Positions 22,990 through 35,100 of a stretch of DNA of 64,000 nt are shown in pieces. The notes beneath the pieces are model-generated. The model did not search any database, was not told the origin of the DNA, and saw only the letters and a list, made by a program, of their open reading frames with translations. The stretch comes from Dryomyza anilis. Taxonomy: Eukaryota > Arthropoda > Insecta > Diptera > Dryomyzidae. Both the position numbers and the translations under genes were made by a program. Positions within the stretch are counted from its first letter, which is position 1, and each line of letters begins with the position of its first letter. Location: positions 4,569,529 through 4,633,528 of the forward strand of contig OX638132.1 of NCBI GenBank assembly GCA_951804985.1, read 5' to 3'.

Positions 22990-23196
22990 TTACAACGGAA
23001 GTGTCGGTGTATTTGTAGTTGGTGTTGGCGTCAATACCGACGCGGATGGAGGATATCGCAACGTATGTTGTGACGTTGCCTGTTGTATATAATCCTGGCT
23101 AGGATTATTCAACACGCTATCCCTTGAATTTGAATGTGACGTGGCGCGCAGCAGTGTGACTGCCTCGCGCTCTGGACTACATTGAACACCTTCTAG
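22990..23196 (-). CDS. gish: Predicted stop-codon readthrough extension of gish (68 codons)
   Basis: Directly after the gish TGA (23199-23197) comes CTAG, so the stop reads TGA-CTA-G, the strongest known readthrough context in flies and mammals. The same frame stays open for 68 codons to TAA at 22992-22990. The peptide starts LEGVQCSPEREAVTLLRATS and ends in a Thr/Pro-rich TPTPTTNTPTLPL. Base composition of the extension is that of coding exons; immediately after TAA the sequence becomes A/T-only. Readthrough would add 69 residues, including the one decoded at UGA, behind the CCCFF anchor and basic tail. Alternatives are an unrecognised splice that removes the stop, or chance openness in a conserved 3' UTR. 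Confidence 0.65.
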   Translation of the reverse strand, partial: LEGVQCSPEREAVTLLRATSHSNSRDSVLNNPSQDYIQQATSQHTLRYPPSASVLTPTPTTNTPTLPL

Positions 23197-26100
23197 TCAT
23201 TTTTGGCGCGATGATTTCTTCTTCTTTCGTTTAAAGAAGCAGCAACATCTGTGGACAATAAAACCCAAATTAAAGATGTTTTTCAACAGCAGTTTATTTT
23301 CAAATAAAACTTACTTTGTTTCGTCCACCAGATCCACTTCGGGCTGTTGCGTTATTGGAGTATTTGAATGGCCTGCTGTGGGATCGTCCGCATTCAATTC
23401 GCCGTTTGTGGAACTCACAACCTGCAATAATAAAAATGCAAATAAAAACAGTTAATAAACGTAGCTTCGTATAGCGTTGGTAACAAAGAAGAGCGACGAA
23501 AGAGCGCATCGAGAATATCACAAAATAATCACAATTATATATCACAAGATAGTGTAGATGGGTGGGTGGCAGATTTTATTTTTTTTGGTGATTTGGTGTC
23601 TGACATAGTGGTGAATTAGACGCTAGACAAAAATGTATTAAATCTCTTATTGTGGACAAAAAGAAATGGGACACAGAAAAAAAAGCAGCAAAATGTATGT
23701 GGTGGGTGATGAAAAAATCAATATTGGTAGAAAGAGACAAAGCTACCACAGAAACAGCGACAAAGAGTGAGACACAAACAAACAAAAAACATTCAAACAA
23801 CGCTAGAAATGATGTTGATGGTGCCAGTAATAAAACTAATGGAACGTATGAATAAAATTAAACTACATACAAAATATATCCTACTTGTTATGGTAAACCA
23901 AGCAATTACATTTTATTTTTTGATCATTTTGCATGTTTAACAATTGAATGAAAAATCGGAATAATAAGGAGCCAATAGAATTCTACCAAATTCAATTAAA
24001 TAGTAATTATAAAAAATAAATTTGATTTGTTTAGCTTCCACAACAAGGATACAAATTCACGATTTACACGTAGTAAAGACACTTTTTCGCATTACTAATA
24101 TTATTTTGAATGTGAAATAAAACGCCAGATTCTTTTCGAAAATGTGTAATTTTTTCGCATAGATATTTTGGTTTTAAACAAACAGAAAAACATGCGCACC
24201 TGTCACATTTATTCTTGAAAAATACCTTAAAGAAAACGCACAAATTTCAGATTGTACTTTCACTTATTACATGACGTATGATTTTTCTAATTTTGAATTT
24301 TACAAAAAAATTAATAAAATCAACAACATTTCAAAACTTATGCTTATTAGTATGATGTATGATTAGAGCAGTTAAAATAGCAGCTATTTAACTGTCGCTT
24401 TTATCGAGTCCTCTTTGTCGCTGCTTTTTTCATAATAAGCATCGAATGGACTATCGTCGTCAGAGCCGGAATCTTCTGGCAAACGCTAAAAATGTTTTGG
24501 GAAAAATATAAAAAAAAAACAATTTGTCAACTTTTTGTGCGCTTATCACACACATATGGACATGAAATGAAAACCACTGAGAGCGAAAAAAAAAGAAATA
24601 GACATGCATAAGGCTGTAATTTTCAAATCTTTGAATGAAACAAACTACATTTTGTATAATAACGACGTATGAAAATTGTGTGCGTACATCCTTTAAACTA
24701 CGATGTGATGCATAATTAAATTTCAAATTACTACAGTTGCGCACGGCATTCATCAAAATGCATAGAATTAAAAGTAGTGCTAAAAAATTTAGAGAAACAT
24801 TTACATGCAATGATTTAAAATAGCGATTGTTAACTTGAGAAATTTCCCATAAATAAAACAATCTTCAGTACTTAATTGTTTTTGATAATTTTAAGTTATT
24901 CTATTAACGTGCTCAAGGTCCAGTCAGTACAAATTGGGTGTTTTGTACCAACTAATAACAGTACTTTTAAAATATTTTTTAACTTGTTGGTAATTGTTGC
25001 TAATGGATTTTGATGAGGTTACTATAAAACAATGCGATTTTATTGTCAGTTACATATTTTTTTAAAGAGATATAAAAATTGGAAAATTGATCGTTGACCG
25101 ATCTTTTTTTAAACCCAACCAAGAAGAGGCTAATAAAAATATTCTAAATAGCAATTTTCAACCACGTAACTCATTTTATTTTATTGTTATCGTGATTACC
25201 ATGGACACATTTCTATGCTCCACGTCAACGAAAACGCACATTTTTAGGTTAAACTCGATATGCTCCACAAAACAAAAATCTCATTTTCGAAAAAAACTTA
25301 TTAATGATATATTGTATGAAATGTTTTATTGCGAAATTTAAAAAATAAAATATTAATCGTGTAGATTTTAAGAAAAATTAATGTAAACATTTCTTTAAAC
25401 CTTTTCAATGTTATATGGAGCAAGCCAATCAGAAGCCGATTTATATTCATCGAGAAATGTTAACATAAACTGTCAATCTGTTATATACAACCAAACTTAT
25501 TATTAGATACCAACTAGGAATTATTATATTTCACAACAAAATCAAGATGAATGATTAATCGTGTTTTTTTTTTATTGGTCTACAAAGATTTTTGCATTAA
25601 GTATTATTTGCATTAAGTACGCGTCGTCTTATACTTTTTAACGCATAATTGGTGTATCGAATATATCGTTGATAAAATGTCATTGCAATATTCAAGCTCA
25701 TCGTTGTCTGACTTGACTAACATCATTAAATATATTGTCGCCGCGGATTTATAATGAACAAAATTATATGACTTCAAAACTAATCGACAATTTCTTTGAG
25801 TTTTTTACGAAATAAGTAAATATCAAGGTAAAGTTATGCAGCATGAAATGTCTTATATTGTTTCTCAATAAATATGTAAAAATATTTAAATTTGGAGAAT
25901 TTTTTGGGAGTTTTTGACATGTGATTTTTCAAAATCCAATGCCGATCGGTATGAATTATTTTTTATTTTTTACCACATTGACAATGATTAAAAATAACCC
26001 AGTAGTAAATTTGTCCCGGCCTTGCCAGTAGAAGCTATATAACAACTTCTGAGTATGCTCAATACACATTCCGCCGTCACTAAAGCTAATGTACTTCCAG

Positions 26101-29100
26101 CACACCTTCTAGAGAATCAGCGCCAATCAATTTAGTGACTATTTCTAATATTTTTCAAATAGAAAAGCAAAGCGATGCTAGATCACCTTCTAATAGAATG
26201 CTAACAGTAATGAGTCAAACTATTTAGTAAAACCTTCTGAGAGCCGTTCTCTGAGAAACGAATAGGGAAGTCCTGCAAAAATGTAAATAAGAAGAAAGGA
26301 AATCATTTAGGGGTTCTACCTGCTTGAGAATCTGTGCTAGCATAGCTTCTTACGTCTCAAATGAAAACTCACAGGAATATGGTAGGAAATACACATATCA
26401 TAGCAGGCATTTTGAATTTTTGAAAATAAGCAGGCTCCCTATAGCAATATTTACGCTAGATTCGAAAGTCAATGCGATACGAAAATCAATTTAATTCGAA
26501 GAACAAAGCGTTAAGAAGGCAAATTCATACAATCTAACGGAATTGAAAAGGTAGCCGTATTGTCACTTTGTGAATTCGTATACGAAAGTTCCAAATTTGA
26601 ATGCGAAAGCCACACTACCAAAGTACCATTTATTAGAATGCGAGTAATATCACTTTCGAATCGCATTACATAGTAACCCCCCAGTATCAAAATTTGTTGG
26701 CAGTTCTTTGTTACGCTTCAAATTAATATGCCACGCCGGGTCTTTTGTGCGTTTGTTTTTTTTATTTAATCGGTGTTCATTCCGTCGGTTTGTTAAGTCG
26801 GTTTGTAAAGTGAATATTTTCCCTATCGCCGCGATCGATGCTGATCTACATCAGGAGGTGACCAGCGACTGGCTCTTTTTGCCATTTTCGCCCACAACAT
26901 AATCTTCTTGTTGTACAAAAGGTGTTTTGTTATTGCTTACTTCGATAACAATAACAAGACGACACAATAACAATGTGAAGCAGCAGAAATATACGTAACC
27001 AACAACACATCATCGAAGCGATTGATTTTTGCGAAAATACAACAAACAAAATTTGTCGGTGTTGTTGTATAACAAGAAATTTTGGTTGAGGGCGGGATGG
27101 ATGGTCACCCTTGATCTAAATCATATGTTTATGATCCCGAACTTTCCCTACCATTTTGCTTCCAGATTGTTGCCCACCTTATCCGGCCTGAGCCTACCAT
27201 TTTGCTTACACCTGCTTGGCTACCATACCCTACCTATGCCTGCCATTTCCCTACCAATTTTATTTTCATGCTATAGCAGGGAACTAGTAGCTTTTGTCCA
27301 CATTCCCACCTTTGCCTATCTGAAAGCTACATATAAAATGTGATTTCAATGCGTATAGGTAGCATGTTCGCCTGCGTGTTTCGAGCCATTTTCCTGCTTA
27401 AAATTTTGTCTGGGGTATTTAGTATTTTGGTATTTAGTGTAAATATAAACTTTGAATAGTACCTTTGTGTAATGTTATAATATAAAACACTAAGCACTTA
27501 AAATCAATAAATAAATTTCAAATGAAATGATAGTATTTCACTACGATTTTCTTGTAAACCGGAGCAATAAAAAAAAGAAAAGAACGTAGCTTCCGTTTTC
27601 TTTTGTAGATGTATTTTGTAAGAGACGAAATACAATTTTAAGAATTTCAGATTATATATTCCAATATGTGTTTTCATATATTTATTGTATAAAAGAAATT
27701 TTTTGTCCTAACTTTAAAGACTTATATCTCTTAAACTATTGAAAATTTGTTGCAGATTATTCTTAGTGTTTTTTTTTATTTTTATAATATAAAAATTTCA
27801 TCATTTTGATCACCGTGTGTCGTATAATAGAATTGCTTGCTTAAGCAGGACATTATAATTCTGGACAATTTTAGTAAATTATCATAAACTATTTTTGTAA
27901 TAGTTGAGTAGGGGAGAACTATTTATTTCTGTAAAAACATCCATTTATGGTATTAAAAAAAACACAACTTTAAGTAATCTAAAGATAAAAAGTGCATTAA
28001 ATAAACAAAGAATAAACATGCCATAGTTTAGCGGTAAATACCTTGAATTTATGTAGAGTAAATCAAGCGAAATCATTACAATGGAAAAGACCAAAAAAAT
28101 AACAGTCTGATGATGTTGTGGAAAGATAGGAGGACGGATGTGGGCGGTTGGCAAATAATAATAAGGGTTTTTTTATACAAGTTGGAGTTAGAGGCGGGCG
28201 TAGGCGAGAGCAAGAAAGAGGGGAAAGAGAGAGAAAGAGTATAATTAAAAACATAAAAAGTTGCAAATGCTTAGCAACGAGAAGTATAAAACAACATAAA
28301 ATACAAATAAAAGATAGTTATTAATAGAATAGTAATAAAGATATATACATAAAAATAAAATGAATCCGCTTTTAAAGGTTTTGCCAAAATAGAACCTTGA
28401 ATGTAGTTACTGGTCGGTCACCACACGTATGTATGTCTTTGCATAGAGTTGTGACACAGTTTTGTATGTGTTGTATGTGGCAACTGTTGGCGTGTCTTAT
28501 AACTTATGTAGGTTAATAGCTCTAGTAAACGACGGCGGGGTTGTACACACACACATTTTCACATTAAATTCATATATTTACATATTTACAGAACAGCATG
28601 ATACAATTGTTACAATTTTTTTAAAGGTTTATTTGTTAGGACAAGAAATGGCATGTAGTAGTTAGAGTAGTAGTAGAGTAATAGAACAAATAGTAGTAGT
28701 AGCAAATGCACAAACAACGACACTTACCTGCACTGAACCATGCCTATCGGCTGGCGTCAAATTGCCAAGTGTGGCGCCTGGTTTGGGCACGTCAGGCCAC
28801 GCAGCAACACCTCCTTTGGCATTAGTCTGTAGCGGACGAGCGAGGCAACGAACGAACGAGCGCGCGCATGCGCATATTGCGTTGGTGGTGGTGGTGGCGT
28901 GGTTGTGGTGATGGTTGATTGTTTGTTTTGGTTGTTTGGTGAATGCGATGAAATGGGTTTAATTTGAAATTTAAGTTTTAATTTTGTAGGTTTTAATTTT
29001 GTTTAATAATTTTAGTTACTTTGGAAAATTAAATTAAAGAAATTCTATTTTTAAACAGACATTTTCTATTTAAAATGTACCAAAACAAAAGTTATTACAA

Positions 29101-32100
29101 AAAAAAAATAAACTACTTGACGTGGAGAAATCAAATTAAAACATATAGAAGCAAAATGTTATAAAAATAAAGAACAATTAAACAATTAACGATACTAGCC
29201 ATATGCAGTATATACAGTTATGGTAACACTATACAGTATCATTTCAACATTGAAACATTTAAATACACGAAAGAATTTTTTAATTACATTTGTGATACTT
29301 TTCCATGATGATTTTAATCAGTAAAATTTATTTTAAAACATTCAGAAATAAATATATACACGATTGGGCTATATGCGCCTGACTCTGTGTCCCATACAGA
29401 ATTTTAAAAACAAAAGTCTATTATTTTACTAAATTCTTTGATTTTGGTAAATAGTGAAACACAAATTAATCGAGCATTTGTTTAAAATCTCCGAATAAAA
29501 TAAGTAACGGTCAATACTTAACGAGAAATAATTCTATCATTCTATGTTTCGCCATGAAAGAATGAATCACTAAATGTTAATATGAATTAATCAGCAATTA
29601 AATTTATAATTCTAAATCGAAATATCAATTTTGTTTCTACTTTGTCTCAGTGTTACGCTAATTGTTGGTTTAATGCTCAAACACAATGACGACTTTATGA
29701 AAATAGAAGTTATTTGTTAATTACAATGTATATAATAAATAGATACAGTTGCATACAAAGCAAACGAGCAGATTAGTTATGCAAGGATTACTTGGAAATT
29801 AGCGCAATTATTATAAGCAAACAATCAAAGGCTCTATCTAAATTGTTCTTGACCTAGCCTACAGTAGTATCAAATACACCTAACCAGCGAATGAACGAAC
29901 GTAAGTATTATAATTATTCTAACCTCAAGTATTAAATATTCTTCATCGTCATCTTCCTCGTAATCAAAATAAGAAACATCCTGAAGATGCCACAAAGAAA
30001 CAACAAATCCGCAATAAAGTAATTGAGGTTTAAGAATACAACAAAACAAAGAATAAATGAAACAAAACCCAAGATTAGGAGGAAGATATAACATTACAAT
30101 TAATAATAAAAGAAAGAAATACTAACGCACCAAGGAAGATAATATTCAAAAATTTGTATGCTATAAAATGTACAACAATAAAATACATAAAAAGTATGCT
30201 GTATTTACCTTAGCCGTTACATTATGACGATCTTTATTTGGTGAAATGATGACTTCGTGGCCAGTTTGTAGAGATCCGACCGGCGTTGACTATAGCGTAT
30301 TTTTTTTTTAGTTTTTTGCAATTTGTGTGTGTGTGTGCGTGTGTGAAGTAGTGGGTGGTTTTTGTAATTTATTTTTTAATGACAACACATAATAAATGAA
30401 GGCAAACATGTGAAAATAGAGAGAAAGATAAATATTAGTTAATCAGTTAGTTTTCGATATTTTATATGGTTATTTAAATAAATACTTTACGTTAATATAT
30501 TTGATATAAGAGATACTTGAACTAGCAATGTGTATTTAGAGATGCAAAAACAAAAACCTTAAAAAAGCAGCATAAATCAATGGTATCGATCGATGTCACA
30601 TTTTGCAGCTAGCAACCTTTGTATTTTCTATAAAGCGCATGTTTTGTTTATTCAAGAGTTTGTGCTTCAACAAAAGTGTAACATAAAATGAAATAAACAT
30701 ACAAATTTTGTAATTGTGTACCTTATCCGATTGGTTCTTTGCTAAATGCGAAGGTGGCGCATTTTTAATGACTTTCATTTGATCGAGTTGTTCCTTGTTC
30801 TAAGTTTTATGCGTTTTTGCGTAGTAGGCAATTTAATAGTTCGGTTTAAAATTTTATAAAATACAATTAATCATAAACAAAAGTTGAACAATGTAATTTG
30901 AAATACACACAAATTATACAAAATAATATTAAATAAACACAAAATAAAACTAATAATGTTTGAATATAATTTTATATTTGTTTAGAAAAAATGCAAGCAA
31001 CATTATTTGCTTTATTGCTTCATTTTTTGTTTTGTTTTTTATATAGAAATGTTGCTTATGACACAAAATTTAAGTTTAAAAAAATAGTTAAGTTTTATAC
31101 AAATAGATATTTTGTTGAATAATTCATTATATGTAGTATGTTTAGAAATTAGTTATGTTTATGCTCAAAAGGTTAATAATATTTCATATTTTGTTTGTGT
31201 TTTGCATTTTTTGTAACATTTGCAAGTTGCGGTGGGTGGGAGTTGCTGAACAAAACATATGCATGCATGCATTCATTCATCATTCATTCTTTCATTCAAT
31301 CTCAATCTCATTCCCATCTATTATTTGTTTTAAATTCACATAACGTTTCATAATGGCGCTCAAATTTTCATGCTTATTCAATCAATCAATTTCAATTTCA
31401 TATTTTAAATGCAGTTCTTTTTTTTGACATTCCTTTTTTGAAAATCTTAAAATTTGTCAAGCAGTTTTTTTGTTGCTGAGCCCTTGAATTTCAGTTGCAA
31501 TAATATAAATAATGTCATTATACGCACACAATGAGGTAGATGGTATTTCTTCTCTCTGCCAACACTTACCATAGTTTTCCCTGTCCAGTCGAATTCCCCA
31601 TCATCCACGTAGCCCTTACGATCGAATAAGTCTTGGAACAGTCTTCGCAGGAAATCATAGTCTGGCGTTTCAAAGAAATCTAACCTCCGCACATATCTGA
31701 GATACGTTGCGAATTCCTCGGGATGCCCATCGCACAATGTCTAAAAAATTATTTTATAATTTTAATTAATTAAATTTGCACTTAAAATAAATAAAACAGT
31801 CATAATATATTCAACAAATCTTTATTATTTATTTTATACTAAACAGACTCACAAAAAACATGATTTATCATGGTTCCATAAAACAGGACAGACAAGCTTT
31901 GCTCAGGTTTGTTCAGTTTCAATTATCGTATCGAGCAGATTATCTAACCCAAGCAACTAGTCAGCTTAAATACTGCTATGCTTCTCGTAGCTTGAAGAGT
32001 AGATTCCTGCCAGTAAAACTAGTAAAAAACTGATAGGATACTAGTAGCGATTTGAAGGGAAGATCCCCGCCAGTAAAACAAGAAAAAGACTGATTAGTCC

Positions 32101-35100
32101 CCAGTAAAACTTGTCAAATACTGTTCGGTTACTGGTAGGAATTTGAAGAGTAGATTCCCGTCAGTAAAGCTAGGCAAAAACTGATCAGTCCCAGTAACAC
32201 TAGTAAAATACTGGTCGGTTACTGGTAGGGATTTAAAGAGTAGATTCCTGTCAGTAAAACTAATGAAAAACTGATCAGTTCCTAGTAAACTAGTCAAATA
32301 TTGGTCGTTTACTGGTAGGGATTTGAACTGCCAGTAAAACTAGTCAAAAACTGATTGGAATTTGAAGAGTTGATTTCACCAGTAAAACTAATCATGAACT
32401 TGTCGGTTTCTGGTAGGGAAATGCCCAAAAACCGAAGTTTTACCAGATAGGTTCGATAAATCAATTTATCGCATATTTCACCGAACATTAAACGAAGAGA
32501 AATACGTTTATTTTCCGGTTTATAATCAAACATTTTTAAATTGAATTTCTCACTACAAAAATTTGTTTTTCAATACGATTGATTTGACTTAAACAGTTTG
32601 AATTCGTTTGAAAAACAATTTTTTCTATTGAGACATCGAATTCAAAACCGTTTGTTATGAAATTCGATTGAAATTTTATTGAGCAGAAATATGCCCGAAT
32701 AATTCGAATTCTGGAACAGCGAAAAACAAATTCAAATTGGAAATTTTAATACGATTAAGTTTAAAAGTAAGAAAAAGCCGAATAAGTTCTAATATCGATA
32801 CAGATTCAGTTTCAATTTAAATTCTATTGAAACTCAGTTATTCAAATTTGAAATTCTAGTCAAATAAAGAGTTTAAAAATAAAGTACAAACTTGAGTTTT
32901 TCAACAATATTGTAACGGTTTTTTCTAAAATTCTACCCTCATCACATACCTCAATGGGTGTTGCACGTTTTGTATCACCAATTTTTTGATATCTTTCCTT
33001 AAGTGTGTCGGCCTTCAGGCCTTGCCATGGCAGTGAACCTCTTAAGAAATACATAAACATATGACCGAGGGCCTCCAGATCGTCGCGACGTGATTGCTCT
33101 CTGCCCATGTGTGTGTTGATCGACATGTAGCGTGCGGTGCCGGTGAGCGATTTGTGCTCCCGATATGGTATGTGTCTATTTGTATCTAAGTCAATGTATT
33201 CTTTGGCCAAACCGAAATCTGCAAACAAACATAAAAAAATAGATTTAAATAAAATGCAATTAATATCTATTGGAGATTTCTTACCAATTATATGTATAAT
33301 TTTCTCTCGTCTCGTTGATGTTCTACCAATCAGAAAATTCTCTGGTTTAACATCTCTATAAATTAAGTGCCGACTATGAACGTATTCGATCCGGTGGAGC
33401 TGTTGTAGTGGTTACGATTGTTGGGTAAATGCAAAGCACGAAAAAAATGAATTTTTTAGTTAAAAACTATTATTGCGCTAAATGTAGAAAAGCTTTTAGA
33501 TAGATTTAAAAAATACATAGTAAATAATGCTAAAAACTAGTTCATAAACATGCATAAAAATGATTTATAGTATATAAATATTATACGAGAAGAAAGTTTT
33601 TCGAAATAGTGTCTCATCAACTAGCGATTTTATTATATTTATACTTAAATTGTAATTAATGCATAATATAAATGTTTAAAAAGAAAAGCAACTAAAAGGC
33701 AAATAATTAAAATAAAAATAAGAGCATGCATTTATTGTTTATTGGCTGTTGTAATGTAAAACTGTAACTGACTGACTATTTGACCTATTGTTTATGGTGA
33801 CTATATTTAATAACCGCTACCATTTGTTTGTTTGTTATAAAGCTATAATGACTTTGAACGAATTTAAATAATTGCTAAAATAAACAGCCAAATAACAATT
33901 TCTTATTTAAAAAAAAGCATTTTTCTATGTTAGTGGCGCATGTACATTCGAAATATTAGCTACTTCGAACACGTATTACCTAAATGTATTGAAATTAATT
34001 TGTTTAGCTGTATAAATGTGGTATAATAATAAATGCAAACTAAAATCACGTTGACAAAAATATATTTTTTTCTTTTTTTATCAATTTTGTTTTTGCTTAG
34101 AGGTAAGATTTTAGTTTTTGTTTTGTTTTTATTTGTTTTGTACTTACTAATTGTATAGCTATCAGTAGTACTGTCTTCAAAGTGAACCGTCTGCCACAAA
34201 TATCAAATAAATCTTCGAGTGATGGACCAAGCAATTCCATAACAAGTGCATTGTATTTGCCGCATGGGCCGAAGTAATATACTTCGGGAACACCTTCTGC
34301 TACAGTAGGTGGTGAACGAGACGTGACAAACGAGACGAGACGTGACGAAACAAAACGGTACACGACGAGACGAGCAGTTACCACGTCGAAGTGAGGTGAA
34401 GTTGAGTAGAGTAGTTGTGAGTGGGGGGGCAGATGTCAGATTTTGTATTTAAAACGCGACGTATACAATGTGAATTCAACGCATTTAGCAATTTCGAAAA
34501 TTCGAATATATTCGAAGATACAATACAGTTGCAACGACGTTAATGAAACAGGCCCACAAACAACGTGCGCAAGAAAAGTAAAGAAAAAGAGAAGATAAAC
34601 AAAGAATTATAATTTAAAGTAACAAAAAAAATATATATAAAAATTGTAAAACAATATATTTTGTTTCGATCGATACATTTTTCTTTTTATTTTGTGAGGA
34701 AGGACAACTTTTTTTGCTGTGGTGTAAAGAAATGTGTGAAGGATGTTAGTGATTGAATTTTAGAGTTAAAAAAAAGTTTTACCACCTAGCGTAACGGTCA
34801 TTTATTTATTGCCAGCAAGGAATAAAAAAAATTGCAAGTCATTTTGTAGCGCAATTTAATAGAAATTCTCGTAGCATATACAAGAAGTCTGCTTTTGGGT
34901 TTAAAAATAAATACACTATATATCGTTGTTTTGGTATTAGGCTAGCTTAGCTCATAATTATAACAGCTTAAATTACATATACAAATACAATAAAACTAGT
35001 CATAAGGCATATACATTAATAAAAGTAATAGACAAACATTCAACTGGATATTGTACAAATAAAGAAAACCTACATAGCTCACTCAGTGTTGAAAGAGCTC

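Noticed and set aside
24460..24861. 133-codon open stretch, minus strand
   Set aside because: It overlaps the gish alternative exon in a different frame and has no known motif.
31990..32430. Possible CRISPR-like array
   Set aside because: The units are contiguous tandem repeats without unique spacers, and the DNA is a eukaryotic intron.
32094..32533. Open frames reading [16 protein letters not shown] repeats, minus strand
   Set aside because: These are frames through the 90-bp minisatellite, open only because the period is divisible by three; there are no splice sites of note around them.
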